Shown here piece after piece: positions 1-9,878 of a DNA stretch of 40,671 nt. The stretch's first letter is position 1. Each line of letters starts with the position of its first letter. The stretch covers positions 1 to 40,671 of the forward strand of contig JACDQK010000122.1 in assembly GCA_015657645.1 (NCBI GenBank). The letters run 5' to 3'. This DNA comes from Novosphingobium sp. (lineage in GTDB: Bacteria; Pseudomonadota; Alphaproteobacteria; Sphingomonadales; Sphingomonadaceae). A program made the position numbers and the translations under genes. Below the pieces are notes generated by a model. The model was not told where the DNA came from. It worked only from the letters and a program-made list of their open reading frames with translations, and did not search any database.

Positions 1-2
1 GG

Positions 3-518
3 GGGGCGGGGCAAGGGCAGCCTTCGGTGCTCTATTTCACCATCGGCACCGGGATTGGCGGCGGCGCGGTGATCGGCGGCAAGCCGCTGGCCGGGATCTC
101 GCATCCCGAGATGGGCCACCTGCGTCCGCCGCTGCATCCGGCCGATGCGGACTTTGCCGGGGTCTGCCCGTTCCACGGGACGTGCCTGGAAGGTCTGGCG
201 AGCGGCCCGGCGGTGCTGGCGCGTTATGGCGCCTCGCTATCGGACCTGCCGGCCGATCATGAGGGCCACGCGGTGATCGCCTGGTATCTCGCCCATGCCG
301 TGACTACTGCGCAGGCGATGTTCGAGCCCGGCCGGATCGTGCTGGGCGGCGGGGTGATGGGTACGCCCGGATTGCTGGAGCGCGTTCAGGCCGAGGCCGA
401 ACGGCTGGGCAATGGCTATTTCCGGGGCAAGGCGACCGAGATCGTGGTCCGCCCGGGTCTGGGTGACCGCTCAGGCCTGCTTGGCGCGCTGGCGCTGGCC
501 GAGGCCGCGCTCAGGTAG
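3..518 (+). CDS. ROK family sugar kinase (fructokinase-like), 5' end cut by window
   Basis: C-terminal part of a ROK-family kinase, probably acting on a hexose such as fructose or glucose with ATP in the cytoplasm. The reading frame is open from base 3, so the gene begins outside the window; the GTG at 27 is unlikely to be the true start. Visible are the glycine-rich phosphate motif GTGIGGG, the segment HPEMGH, and the cysteine/histidine zinc-site segment CPFHGTCLEGLASGP typical of the fructokinase branch of ROK proteins, then a late GGGVM loop. The ATP-binding N-terminus is missing. It converges with the LacI-type gene and overlaps its 3' end by 8 bases. With that regulator and the TonB receptor beyond it, it fits a sugar-uptake locus. 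The exact sugar cannot be told from the sequence. Confidence 0.9.
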   Translation, partial: GAGQGQPSVLYFTIGTGIGGGAVIGGKPLAGISHPEMGHLRPPLHPADADFAGVCPFHGTCLEGLASGPAVLARYGASLSDLPADHEGHAVIAWYLAHAVTTAQAMFEPGRIVLGGGVMGTPGLLERVQAEAERLGNGYFRGKATEIVVRPGLGDRSGLLGALALAEAALR

Positions 519-1523
519 AGAGGCGCACCACCAGTTCGGGCATCATCACGACCGAGCTGGTCTCTTCCCCGGCGATCCGCCGCAGCAGCAGATCGACCAG
601 ATTGCGTGCACCGGTGGTCAGGTCCTGCCGGACGGTCGAAAGCCGCGGCACGGTGTGCTCGCCCAGCGCCAGGCCGTCATAGCCGATCACCTTGACCTTA
701 CCCGGCACGGCCAGGCCCAGCTCTGACAAGGCGCGCAGCGCGCTCATCGCGATTACGTCGGAAGCGGCGAAGATCCCGTCGGGGCGCTGCTGCGCATTGG
801 CAAGGTAGGCGGTGATGTCACTGTCATCGAGGCTTGCTGCGAGGTGTGCCGGGAAGACGGTCAGCGCATCGGCCAGACCCGCCCGGGCCAGCGCCTGACG
901 GCAGCCTTCGAGTCGCTGGGCGATTTCGAGCGGGGTCGGATCGCCGAAGAAGGTGATCTGCTTGCAGCCGCGCTCGATCAGGTGCGTGGTGGCGAGATCG
1001 CCGCCGGCGACGTTGTCCGAGCCAACCGAGCAATGGACCTGCCCGCGCGAATGGCCGCCCCAGACCACCAGCGGGCGATAGCGTTCCGCCACCCGGTCCA
1101 GCACGGCCGACTGATCCGACTGGCCGATCACAATGATCCCGTCGACCCGGCCCGAATCGGCATAGCGTTCCAGCCAGTCATCAGTGGTCGGGATTACCCG
1201 GCTCAGCACCAGGTCATAGCCGCGCTCGGTCAGGGCATCGGCCAGCAGGCCCAGCATGGTGATGAAGAAGGGATCGGAAATGTGCTGCCCGGTCTCATGT
1301 CCCAGCGGAATCAGCACGCCGATCGCGCCGGTGCGCTGGATCCGCAGGTTGCGGGCCATAATGTTGGGACGGAAATCGTGCTCGCGGGCCAGGGCCTGGA
1401 TCCGGTCGCGGGTTTCTGGCTGATCAGCCCGGCTCCCGAGAGCGCGCGGGACACAGTTCCAGGGGAAACACCAGCAATCTTAGCTAGATCGGCAATATTG
1501 CGAACGCGGGGCCGGTCGGTCAT
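511..1523 (-). CDS. LacI family transcriptional regulator (apparent frameshift)
   Basis: Sugar-responsive repressor. Translation from the ATG at 1523 gives an N-terminal LacI helix-turn-helix (VRNIADLAKIAGVSPGTVSRAL); the ligand-binding domain (IGVLIPLG, DGIIVIG, FAASDVIAMSALRAL, VIGYDG) follows in another frame down to 511. The frames join near 1418 if one C is restored in a CC run on the coding strand, giving LISPETRDRIQALA as expected at the end of the DNA-binding domain. This looks like a homopolymer miscall rather than a real mutation, but a genuine pseudogene cannot be excluded from one sequence. The gene is divergent from the TonB receptor, and two palindromes with the CG-centred form of LacI operators lie between them, so it probably represses the receptor operon and perhaps itself. 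Confidence 0.88.
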
Positions 1524-1598
1524 TGCGCCATGTTCCTGCAAACCGCCGCAAAGGCAATGCTGAATAGGTAGTGGAGTGTGAAGCACTGCTATTTGCAC

Positions 1599-1626
1599 TT
1601 GCAATTGCAATCGATTGCCGTATGAC
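1599..1626 (+). promoter_or_regulatory. Putative sigma70-type promoter of the TonB receptor gene
   Basis: TTGCAA (1599-1604) and TATGAC (1621-1626) are separated by 16 bases. The first LacI-like palindrome lies in the spacer and the second covers the expected transcription start near 1633, which is a classic repressible layout. The match to consensus is moderate. Confidence 0.5.
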
Positions 1627-1639
1627 TGCAATCGATTGT
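1606..1639. promoter_or_regulatory. Tandem LacI-type operators
   Basis: GCAATCGATTGC (1607-1618) is a perfect 12-base palindrome, and GCAATCGATTGT (1628-1639) repeats it with one change. Their spacing is exactly 21 bases, two helical turns, so two dimers would sit on the same face of the DNA. A central CG in a palindrome is typical of LacI-family operators. They lie between the divergent LacI-type and receptor genes. A further short palindrome, GCAATTGC, overlaps the left end (1601-1608). Confidence 0.72.
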
Positions 1640-1707
1640 CGGGGTAGAGCTACAGCTTGCCCGCGGCGAATGTGCCCCGCAAAGGGGTGTTCGAGGGGAG
1701 GATACCC

Positions 1708-4179
1708 ATGAAGAAGTCGCAGTTGCGTAGCGTTGCCTCGGTTCTGGCCATTGTCGCCGGTGCCAGCTTCGCCGCTCCCGCCCTGGCGCAAGACGCCCCT
1801 GCGGAAGAGGCGAGCGGGCTTGATGAAATCGTCGTCACGGCTTCGGGCCGCGACAAGGCCCAGATCGACAGCTCGATCTCGGTCACCTCGGTGAGCGCCG
1901 ACCTGATCCAGGATTTCAAGCCGAGCTCGGAAGCCGAACTGTTCCGCATGCTGCCGGGGATCCAGGTGGCCGGGACTTCGGGTCCGGGCGGTAACTCGAA
2001 CATCGCGGTGCGCGGTCTGCCGGTTGCGACCGGCGGTGCGCCCTTCGTTCAGCTGCAGGAAGATGGCCTGCCGACCGTGCTGTTCGGCGACATCCAATTC
2101 GGCAACAACGACTACTGGACCCGCTTCGATGCCTCGACCCAGAAGGTCGAAGCCGTGCGCGGCGGTACCGCTGCCACCTTTGCCTCGCAGGCACCGGGCG
2201 CGGTCATCAACTACATCAGCCACACCGGCAAGCAGGAAGGTGGCTTCATCCAGCTCAACAAGGGTCTGGGCTACAACGAAACCAAGGTCGATTTCCGCTA
2301 TGGCGGCGCGCTGAACGAGACGATGTATTTCCATGTCGGCGGCTTCTACAAGGTCGGCAAGGGCCCGCTGCGCGCCGGCTTCAACGTCTCGGACTCGGTC
2401 CAGATCAAGGCCAACGTCACCAAGGAATTTGACGAAGGCAAGGGCTACATCCGCTTCCTGTTCAAGTATGCCGACACGCGTGAGCCGAACTACACCGGCG
2501 CCCCGGCGCTGGGCACCGTGGCTGGCGGCAAGGTCTCGAACCTGACGCCTTTCCCGGGCTTCGACGGGCGTGACCAGTCGAACTATTCGACGCTCAACCA
2601 GTCGTTCCTGATCTACAACCGTAACGGCAACCTCGAGCGCGTCTCGATGTCCGGCATCACGACCAATTCGAAGGCGATCCAGAACCAGTTCCACTACGAG
2701 TTCTCGGACGCCATCACGGTCGACAACAACATGCGCTGGACCGACATGAGCGGTGCCTTCACTGCGCCGTTCCTCGGCGTCGGGCGCACCTCGTCGGTGA
2801 TCGGCTCAACCGTCAATGGCGGCGTCGTGGCTCAGGCTCGCTATGCCAGCGGTCCGAAGGCCGGCCAGGTCTATACCGGCACTTACATCGACACGAACAC
2901 CAATGTCCGCACCAACATCCGCGACATCGGCAGCTTCGCGAACGACCTGGCGCTGACCGGCAAGTTCGAAGGCGGCTTCGCGACGATCACGGCCCGCGCC
3001 GGCTGGTTCTACATGAACCAGAAGATCAACATGGATTGGCACACCAACAAGTCCTACCGCGAAGTCAGCGGCGACAACCCCGCGCAGCTTGACCTGTTCA
3101 CTGCTGCCGGTGCGCGCCTGACCGCCGAAGGCATTGCCGGGTTCAACAACAACTGGGGCAACTGCTGCGCCCGCGATTACGAACTGTCCTATACCGACAA
3201 CGCGCCTTACGTCGGGCTCGATCTGGATAACGACACCTTCGCGATCGACGGTTCGGTCCGCTTCGAAATGCTGCGCGCTTCGGGCTGGACGATTGCCGGT
3301 AGCGCGGTGGAGTTCAACACGCCGGTTACCTTCAATGGCGTGACCACCCAGATCCCGACGATCACCGCCAACGGTGCCCGCGAAGTGCTCGACTATGGCC
3401 GCAACTACACCAGCTGGACTGCCGGTGCGCTGTGGAAGGTCAATCCGGATACCTCGCTGTTCATCCGTGCCTCGCGCGGCGGCCGCTTCAACTCGGACCG
3501 CCAGACGGTTTCGGGCAAGTTCACCGCCTCGGGCCAGCTCAACCAGAGCGGTCTGGTGCCTTCGGTTGACTTCGTGAAGCAGTACGAGCTCGGCCTGAAG
3601 AACCGCGGCGGCCTGGCTGGCGGGCGCTACTCGGTCGAGCTGACCCTGCTCAAGGGCAGCTTCAGCCGCAGCGACTATGAGCCCACCGTGACGGCGCAGT
3701 GCCCGACCGGCGGCTGCATCATCGACACCAAGTACAAGTCGTCGGGTGCCGAACTGTTCGTGACCTACCAGAACGGCGGGTTCAACCTCGTCGGTACGGC
3801 CACCTACACCAAGGCCAAGCGCGCTGCGGCGGCTTCGACCGTCTACACCCGCGCCGATGGTATCCCGGATCTGTCGTACACGGTCTCGGCCAACTACGAC
3901 ATCAACGACATCGCCACGATCGGCCTGTCGACCACCGGCCAGACCAACTCGATCGACGGGGCGGGCCTGGAATACCCGGGCAAGGCCGTGTTCAACGGCG
4001 TGCTGCGGATCCGTCCGGTCAGCAACCTCGAGCTGGGTCTGCAGGTTTACAACCTGTTCGACACCTTCGACTTCCGCGGCAACGGCGGCGTGTTCGACAG
4101 CTCGACCAACCCGGCCGCGCTGAGCGGTGCTCCGGCGCTGGGCCGCACCTTTACCGCTTCGGTGCGTTACAGCTTCTAA
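1708..4179 (+). CDS. TonB-dependent outer-membrane receptor
   Basis: Outer-membrane active transporter, about 823 residues. The ATG at 1708 is chosen because GGGGAGGA lies just upstream and a clean signal peptide follows, ending ALA-QD near residue 29; an earlier in-frame start at 1657 has no such support. After the signal comes the TonB box DEIVVTAS, then the plug domain (SSEAELFRMLPGIQV, NIAVRGLP, VEAVRGG), then a long beta-barrel with alternating aromatic strands. It ends in SVRYSF, the terminal-phenylalanine signature of outer-membrane barrels. The LacI-type regulator, sugar kinase and halogenase-family neighbour suggest import of a carbohydrate or glycoside. It is probably controlled by the tandem operators upstream. 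Codon use is like the neighbouring native genes. Confidence 0.93.
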   Translation: MKKSQLRSVASVLAIVAGASFAAPALAQDAPAEEASGLDEIVVTASGRDKAQIDSSISVTSVSADLIQDFKPSSEAELFRMLPGIQVAGTSGPGGNSNIAVRGLPVATGGAPFVQLQEDGLPTVLFGDIQFGNNDYWTRFDASTQKVEAVRGGTAATFASQAPGAVINYISHTGKQEGGFIQLNKGLGYNETKVDFRYGGALNETMYFHVGGFYKVGKGPLRAGFNVSDSVQIKANVTKEFDEGKGYIRFLFKYADTREPNYTGAPALGTVAGGKVSNLTPFPGFDGRDQSNYSTLNQSFLIYNRNGNLERVSMSGITTNSKAIQNQFHYEFSDAITVDNNMRWTDMSGAFTAPFLGVGRTSSVIGSTVNGGVVAQARYASGPKAGQVYTGTYIDTNTNVRTNIRDIGSFANDLALTGKFEGGFATITARAGWFYMNQKINMDWHTNKSYREVSGDNPAQLDLFTAAGARLTAEGIAGFNNNWGNCCARDYELSYTDNAPYVGLDLDNDTFAIDGSVRFEMLRASGWTIAGSAVEFNTPVTFNGVTTQIPTITANGAREVLDYGRNYTSWTAGALWKVNPDTSLFIRASRGGRFNSDRQTVSGKFTASGQLNQSGLVPSVDFVKQYELGLKNRGGLAGGRYSVELTLLKGSFSRSDYEPTVTAQCPTGGCIIDTKYKSSGAELFVTYQNGGFNLVGTATYTKAKRAAAASTVYTRADGIPDLSYTVSANYDINDIATIGLSTTGQTNSIDGAGLEYPGKAVFNGVLRIRPVSNLELGLQVYNLFDTFDFRGNGGVFDSSTNPAALSGAPALGRTFTASVRYSF

Positions 4180-4192
4180 GCTGGTTCTCCTC

Positions 4193-4263
4193 GGGGTCCG
4201 CCATCTCCCTGGACGGACCCCGACACTTACCGGGCGGGAACGGCCAAGGCCGCTTCCCGCCCG
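4193..4263 (+). terminator. Two strong intercistronic hairpins after the receptor gene
   Basis: Stem one pairs GGGGTCCG (4193-4200) with CGGACCCC (4214-4221). Stem two pairs CGGGCGGGAA (4231-4240) with TTCCCGCCCG (4254-4263), and an inner CGGCC/GGCCG stem (4241-4245 with 4248-4252) closes most of the loop. The second is followed by the modestly T-rich TGTTCTTTC immediately before the next ATG. They could be a partial terminator or an mRNA-stabilising structure that sets receptor expression above the downstream genes. Confidence 0.6.
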
Positions 4264-4272
4264 TGTTCTTTC

Positions 4273-5787
4273 ATGGCAAGCGAGCAGGCAATGGCTTCAC
4301 CCGCGCAACCCATCCGCAAGATCCTGATCGTCGGCGGCGGCTCGGCCGGCTGGATGACGGCGGCGGCGCTTGCCGCCAACCTGGCCCAGGGCTGCGAGAT
4401 CGCGCTGATCGAAAGCGAGGAAATCGGCACAGTCGGGGTGGGCGAGGCGACCATCCCGCCGATCCGCACCTTCAACCAGATGCTGGGGATCGACGAAGCC
4501 GAATTCATGAAGCGCACCCAGGCGAGCTATAAGCTGGGGATCGAATTCGTGAACTGGGGCCGCCAGGGCCACAGCTATTTCCATCCCTTCGGCCCGCATG
4601 GCCGCGCGTTTGATGTGGTGCCGGTGCACCAGCACTGGCTGCTGGCCAGGGCCGCGGGGGAAACCGCCGAGTTCGACGAGCATTCGATGGCCTGGCACCT
4701 CGCCAAGGGGAACCGCTTCGTCCGGCCGAGCGGCGATCCGCGCTCGGTGCTTTCGACCTTTGACTATGCCTATCACTTCGATGCCGGGCTCTATGCCCGC
4801 TTCCTGCGCGCCTATTCAGAGCAGCGCGGGGTGGTGCGGCACGAAGGCAAGATCGGCTCGGTCCAGCAGCATGGCGAGACCGGCTTTGTCACCGGGGTTA
4901 CGCTGGAAGATGGCCGCAGCCTGGAGGCTGAGCTTTTCATCGACTGCTCGGGCTTCCGCGGCCTGCTGATCGAGGGCGCTCTCAAGGCGGGCTTTGCCGA
5001 CTGGACCCACTGGCTGCCCTGCGACCGGGCCGTGGCGATCCCCTGCGAGAAGGCCGGCGATTTCACCCCCTATACCCGCTCGACCGCGCGCGAGGCCGGG
5101 TGGCAGTGGCGCATCCCGCTGCAACACCGCACCGGCAATGGCCACGTCTATTCCAGCCAGTTCACCAGCGATGAGGCGGCGCTTGACGTGCTGCTGGCGA
5201 ACCTCGACGGCAAGCCGCTGGCCGATCCCAACAAGCTGCGCTTCACGACTGGCATGCGCCGCAAGTTCTGGGACAGGAACGTCGTCGCCATCGGCCTCTC
5301 CAGCGGGTTCCTTGAACCGCTCGAATCGACGAGTCTGCACCTGATCCAGGCCGGGATTTCCAAGCTCCTCGCACTGTTCCCGGACACCAGCTTCGATCCA
5401 GCGGTGATTGCCGAATACAATCAAATTGCGACCACCGAGATGGAGCGGATCCGCGACTTCATCGTCCTGCACTACAAGCTGATGGAACGCGCCGAGCCGA
5501 TGTGGCGGCACACCGCAGCGATGGATATTCCGGATAGCCTGGCCTTCAAGATCGACCACTTCCGCCGCTATGGCCGCCATATCCCGCGCGACATGGACCT
5601 GTTTGCCCCGCCGAGCTGGCATGCGGTCCACATCGGCCAGTTCAACCTGCCCGAAGGCACCGACCCGCTCGGCGCATACCGACCAAGCGGGCGCGAATGG
5701 CTCGGCAAGCTGCGCAGCGCCATGGCCAATGAGGCGGCGCGTCAGCCGAGCCATCAGGCCTTCATCGATCAGCACTGCAAGGCATGA
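4273..5787 (+). CDS. Tryptophan-halogenase family flavoprotein
   Basis: FAD-dependent protein of the tryptophan 7-halogenase family, 504 residues. The FAD-binding GGGSAGW is at residues 21-27 and GVGEATIP near 55-62. Lysine 87 in ASYKLGIEF matches the catalytic lysine of PrnA-type enzymes. The family signature WQWRIP lies near residue 280, and FLEPLESTS contains the glutamate used by known halogenases. The key residues are therefore present, so activity is possible. In sphingomonads and relatives such proteins often sit next to TonB-dependent receptors with unknown substrates, as here, which argues for a role tied to the imported compound rather than to free tryptophan. The start at 4273 lies only 10 bases after a strong hairpin and has no clear ribosome site; the ATG at 4291 is an alternative. 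It overlaps the next gene by ATGA. Confidence 0.88.
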   Translation: MASEQAMASPAQPIRKILIVGGGSAGWMTAAALAANLAQGCEIALIESEEIGTVGVGEATIPPIRTFNQMLGIDEAEFMKRTQASYKLGIEFVNWGRQGHSYFHPFGPHGRAFDVVPVHQHWLLARAAGETAEFDEHSMAWHLAKGNRFVRPSGDPRSVLSTFDYAYHFDAGLYARFLRAYSEQRGVVRHEGKIGSVQQHGETGFVTGVTLEDGRSLEAELFIDCSGFRGLLIEGALKAGFADWTHWLPCDRAVAIPCEKAGDFTPYTRSTAREAGWQWRIPLQHRTGNGHVYSSQFTSDEAALDVLLANLDGKPLADPNKLRFTTGMRRKFWDRNVVAIGLSSGFLEPLESTSLHLIQAGISKLLALFPDTSFDPAVIAEYNQIATTEMERIRDFIVLHYKLMERAEPMWRHTAAMDIPDSLAFKIDHFRRYGRHIPRDMDLFAPPSWHAVHIGQFNLPEGTDPLGAYRPSGREWLGKLRSAMANEAARQPSHQAFIDQHCKA

Positions 5788-7142
5788 CCGAGACGGCGCA
5801 GCGCGTCAGCCGGGCGGCCGCGCTGTTGGCCGAGCAGGATATTGACGCTGCGCTGGAGACGATTGCCGAGGCGGCGCGGCTTGATCCGGCCAGCCCGCAA
5901 GCTGCCTTCGGCCATGCCCAGATCGCCTTCGAGGCCTGGCGGCCCGCCGCCGCGCTGTTCGAACGCGCCGCCGCGCTGCTCCCCGGCCAGCCCGACCTGA
6001 TCCGCAATCGTGCCCTGGCGCTGGCGGCGGAGGGTGAGGGGACTTCTGCCGAGGCCTTGCTGGAAAGCGTGCTGGCCCAGCATTCCGGCTGGCTCGACGG
6101 GCACCGTACGCTCAGCGCGATGCGGATTACCGGTGGCGAGGCGCAAGGTTGGGACCGCTCCTTCGCCGAAGCCACGGCAGCCAAACCGACCAACACTGCG
6201 CTATGGCTCGGCTGGTTTCAGCAGCATGCCACGCGCAAGGACTGGGCGGCAGCGCGGGTCGTGCTGGCGGCGGCGAAGCTGGCCTGCGCACCGTCACAGG
6301 GTCTCGCCCTGTCCGAACTGTTCCTGTCCGCCGAGAGCGGCGAGGGCGCGCCTGACTTCGCGCCCTTCACCGCGCTGGCCGACCCGGGGACTGACCTCTG
6401 CCATGTCCGCACCCTGCTGCGGACCGGCCAGCCGGAAGCGGCGCTGGCGATTGCTCAGCGCCATCTCAAGGGACCGCAGGCGCGGATGTTCTGGCCCTAT
6501 GCCGGGCTGTGCTGGCGCTTGCTGGATGATCCGCAGGCGCGCTGGCTCGATGGCGATCCGCTCCACGCCGCAGCAATCGATCTGGATTTCACTCCGCAGG
6601 AATTGGCCGACCTCGCCGCCGCCTTGCGCCGCCTGCACCGGATGAAGGCACCCTATCCGGAGCAGTCGGTGCGCGGCGGCACGCAGACGGACCGGCAGCT
6701 GTTTTTCCATCCTGATCCAGCGATCCGGCTGGCCCGCGACAAGGTGCTGGCGGCGGTGGCCAGCTTTGCCACCGACCTGCCGCACCATGCGGGCCATCCG
6801 CTGCTGGAGCGCGGCACCGGGCCGCTGCGCTTTGCCGGCAGCTGGTCAGTGCGGCTGGCGGGCGCGGGCTTCCATGCCAGCCACACCCATGTGCGCGGGT
6901 GGATCAGTTCGGCCTGCTATGTCAGCCTGCCCGAGCCGGACCAGCTGGGCGCACCGCCCGCCGGCTGGCTCTCGCTCGGCAGCCCGCCGCCGGAGCTGGG
7001 GCTGGACCTGCCGCCGCTCCGCCAGATTGAGCCAAAGCCGGGCCGGCTTGCGCTGTTCGGCTCAACCTTGTGGCACGCCACCGAACCCTTCGCCGCCGGC
7101 GAGCGGCTGACCTTTGCCTTTGACGTGGCCCCGCCGTCCTAA
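5784..7142 (+). CDS. TPR protein with C-terminal 2OG-Fe(II) oxygenase-like domain
   Basis: About 452 residues. The N-terminal ~290 residues are alanine-rich helical repeats of TPR type (for example [20 protein letters not shown]). From about residue 300 the sequence matches the putative 2OG-Fe(II) oxygenase domain that often follows TPRs: [19 protein letters not shown] carries the first metal-site histidines, and [15 protein letters not shown] followed by RLTFAFDV carries the distal histidine and the arginine thought to hold 2-oxoglutarate. The gene starts inside the halogenase stop (ATGA overlap), so the two are probably translationally coupled. A modifying enzyme working with the halogenase on the receptor's substrate, or on the receptor itself, is inference only. 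Confidence 0.8.
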   Translation: MTETAQRVSRAAALLAEQDIDAALETIAEAARLDPASPQAAFGHAQIAFEAWRPAAALFERAAALLPGQPDLIRNRALALAAEGEGTSAEALLESVLAQHSGWLDGHRTLSAMRITGGEAQGWDRSFAEATAAKPTNTALWLGWFQQHATRKDWAAARVVLAAAKLACAPSQGLALSELFLSAESGEGAPDFAPFTALADPGTDLCHVRTLLRTGQPEAALAIAQRHLKGPQARMFWPYAGLCWRLLDDPQARWLDGDPLHAAAIDLDFTPQELADLAAALRRLHRMKAPYPEQSVRGGTQTDRQLFFHPDPAIRLARDKVLAAVASFATDLPHHAGHPLLERGTGPLRFAGSWSVRLAGAGFHASHTHVRGWISSACYVSLPEPDQLGAPPAGWLSLGSPPPELGLDLPPLRQIEPKPGRLALFGSTLWHATEPFAAGERLTFAFDVAPPS

Positions 7143-7179
7143 CCCTTTGAATTGGCGCGCAGCCTGCCATAGTGGCGCG

Positions 7180-7893
7180 ATGGACGAGGACGAGCTGGAC
7201 CTTACCCCGCCGCGCCGGGTCAAGCTGGGCGTGATCGTGCTGGTGGCGCTGCTGCATGTGCTGGCGATCCTCGCGCTGATCCGCGCCTTCGCGCCGGACT
7301 TCACGGCGCAGGTGACCCAGACAATCGCCCGCACCCTGACCGTCACGATCACCGCACCGCCCTCGCCAGAGCCAAAGCCGGAACCCGAACCGGCCGGTGC
7401 CGCGGGTGAAGCAGGCAAGAAGGCCGTGCCGCGCGAAGTCAAAGCCGAGAAGCCCAAGGTGGAGATCGCCAAGGTCCCCGCACCGCGCGCTTCCAGCACG
7501 GGCAGCGCCGACACCTCCGGCGCGCGCGATGTCGGCAGCGGCACCGGCGCGGGCGGGGCCGGATCGGGCACGGGCAGCGGCGCCGGGGGCAGCGGGCAGG
7601 GCGGCGGAGCGAGCAAGCCGGTCCATATCTCCGGCCGGATCGACAAGGCCGCGGACTTTCCGGTTCCTGCGGGTGGGCGCGAGGCGCGGATCGGTAAGGC
7701 GGTGATCCTGGCGCTGACGATCAGCCCCGAAGGCCGCGCGACCGCCTGCCGGATCTACAAGTCGAGCGGCCTGCCCGAGTCTGACGAATTGACCTGCCGT
7801 CTCGCCAAGGAGCGGCTGCGCTTCAAGCCCGCGCTCAATGCCGCGGGTGAGCCGGTGACCGGGACCTTCTACTGGCAGCAGAAATTCTTCTGA
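7180..7893 (+). CDS. TonB-like energy transducer
   Basis: 237-residue TonB-family protein. After a short acidic cytoplasmic N-terminus there is one membrane helix (LGVIVLVALLHVLAILALI, about residues 14-33), then a proline/lysine and glycine/serine-rich spacer that would span the periplasm. A C-terminal TonB-type domain follows (VILALTISPEGRATACRIYKSSG, LKFKP-like segment RLRFKPALNAAGEPV). TonB links the proton motive force in the inner membrane to outer-membrane receptors, so this gene 37 bases downstream of the oxygenase gene could serve the receptor at 1708. The ATG at 7180 is used because it begins the conserved acidic N-terminus; a further upstream start would add an unrelated segment. 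ExbB and ExbD genes are not in the window. Confidence 0.82.
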   Translation: MDEDELDLTPPRRVKLGVIVLVALLHVLAILALIRAFAPDFTAQVTQTIARTLTVTITAPPSPEPKPEPEPAGAAGEAGKKAVPREVKAEKPKVEIAKVPAPRASSTGSADTSGARDVGSGTGAGGAGSGTGSGAGGSGQGGGASKPVHISGRIDKAADFPVPAGGREARIGKAVILALTISPEGRATACRIYKSSGLPESDELTCRLAKERLRFKPALNAAGEPVTGTFYWQQKFF

Positions 7894-7949
7894 CCCGCTT
7901 GATCGCGGCCTCTGGCGGCGGCAAGGATGGGGCAAAGGGAGAGTAATTG

Positions 7950-9878
7950 ATGGCCACCGTCCACCCCGTTCCCGCCGAATGGGCCGCCCGCGCGCAGATC
8001 ACGGCGGAGGTCTATGCCGAGAAGTATCGCAAGTCGCTCGAAGCGCCTGAGGCCTTTTGGCGTCAGGAATCGGCGCGGATCGACTGGATCAAGCCGTGGT
8101 CGAAGCTCAGCCAGTGTTCCTATGACGAAGCCGACTTCGGGATCGAATGGTTCTCTGACGGTACGCTCAATGTCTCGGCCAATTGCCTCGACGCCATCTG
8201 GCGGAGCGCGGCGATGTCACCGCGATCATCTGGGAGGTGACGACGCCGACCAGCAGCGCAAGCTGACTTACCGCGAGCTCCACGAAGAAGTCTGCCGCAT
8301 GGCCAATGCGCTGAAGGCGCTGGGGGCCAGCAAGGGCGACCGGATCACCATCTATATGCCGATGATCCCCGAAGCGGCGATGGCGATGCTCGCCTGCAGC
8401 CGGATCGGGGCGATCCATTCGGTGGTGTTCGGCGGCTTCAGTCCCGAGGCGCTGGCGGGCCGGATCCAGGACTGTGACAGCAACGTGGTCATCACCGCCG
8501 ATGCCGGGATGCGCGGCGGCAAGCTGGTGCCGCTCAAGGCCAACGTCGACGAGGCGCTGAACCAGTGCCCGGGGGTCGAGGCGGTGCTGGTCGTGCGCCA
8601 TGTCGGCAATGCGATCACCATGGCGGACGGCCGCGATCACTGGTGGCACGAGCAGCGCGCGGGGGTCTCGGCCGATTGCCCCTATGAAGAAATGGGCGCG
8701 GAAGACCCGCTGTTCATCCTCTATACCTCAGGCTCGACCGGCAAGCCCAAGGGCGTGCTGCACACGACTGGCGGCTACCTGACCTGGGCGGCGATGACGC
8801 ACCAGTACGTGTTCGACTACCGCCCCGGTGAAATCTACTGGTGCGCGGCGGACGTGGGCTGGGTCACGGGCCACAGCTACGTCGTCTATGGCCCGCTCGC
8901 CAATGGCGCGACCACGGTGATGTTCGAAGGTGTGCCGAACTATCCCACGCACAGCCGTTTCTGGGAGATCGTCGACCGCCACAAGGTCGAGATCTTCTAC
9001 GGCGCCCCCACGGCGCTCCGTGCGCTGATGCGCGAAGGCGATGACTGGGTGAAGGCAACCAGCCGCAAGACGTTGCGCCTGCTGGGTTCGGTTGGCGAGC
9101 CGATCAATCCCGAAGCCTGGGAATGGTACTGGCGCGTGGTTGGCGAGGGGCGCTGTCCGATCGTCGACACTTATTGGCAGACCGAAACCGGCGCCTGCAT
9201 GATGACGCCGCTGCCCGGTGCACATGCACTCAAGCCGGGCGCGGCGAGCTTCCCGATGTTCGGCGTCGTCCCGCAGATCGTCGATGGCGAGGGCGCGGTG
9301 CTGGAAGGGGCGACCGAAGGCAACCTCTGCATCACCCAGTCCTGGCCGGGTCAGATGCGCACCGTCTGGGGCGATCACGAGCGGTTCTTCCAGACCTATT
9401 TCACCACCTATCGCGGCAAGTACTTCACCGGCGATGGCTGCAAGCGCGATGCCGATGGCTATTACTGGATCACCGGCCGGTCGATGACGTGATCAACGTC
9501 TCGGGCCACCGGATGGGCACGGCTGAGGTCGAGTCCGCACTGGTCGCCCATGCCAAGGTCGCCGAAGCCGCCGTGGTCGGCATGCCGCACGAGATCAAGG
9601 GGCAGGGCATCTATGCCTATGTCACGCTCAATGCCGGAGAAGAGCCGGACGATGCGGTGCGCAAGGAGCTGGTGCAGTGGGTCCGGCATGAGATCGGCCC
9701 GATCGCCACGCCCGACGTAATCCACTTCGCCCCCGCCCTGCCCAAGACCCGCAGCGGCAAGATCATGCGCCGGATCCTGCGCAAGATCGCCGAAGGGGAC
9801 GTCTCCAACCTGGGCGATACCTCGACCCTGGCCGATCCTGGCGTGGTCGACAGCCTGCTGACGTCCGGCCGGGGATGA
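7950..9878 (+). CDS. acs: Acetyl-CoA synthetase (three apparent frameshifts)
   Basis: AMP-forming acetate-CoA ligase: acetate + ATP + CoA to acetyl-CoA, cytoplasmic. A GGGAGAG ribosome site precedes the ATG at 7950. Family features are clear across three frames: the N-terminal [15 protein letters not shown], the AMP-binding [35 protein letters not shown], the C-terminal [16 protein letters not shown], and the acetylation-site region [15 protein letters not shown]. The frame breaks near 8192, 8236 and 9480; each is repaired by restoring one C or G in a short run (for example CGG-GTC-GAT read as CGGTCGAT). Three independent lesions, all of one kind, in a core metabolic gene with otherwise perfect conservation point to base-calling error. 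It ends in an ATGA overlap with the DUF2721 gene. Confidence 0.93.

Noticed and set aside
1657..1707. Longer N-terminus for the TonB-dependent receptor.
   Set aside because: It has no ribosome site and would place extra residues before a good signal peptide; the ATG at 1708 has GGGGAGGA upstream.
1480..2694. Long open frames antisense to the receptor, acs, FAAL, rimO and other genes.
   Set aside because: They are composition shadows of high-GC coding DNA: basic or Arg/Ala/Gly-rich, without family motifs or ribosome sites.
7500..7620. Gly/Ser-rich repetitive stretch in the TonB-like gene as a repeat element.
   Set aside because: It is simply the low-complexity periplasmic spacer of a TonB protein.
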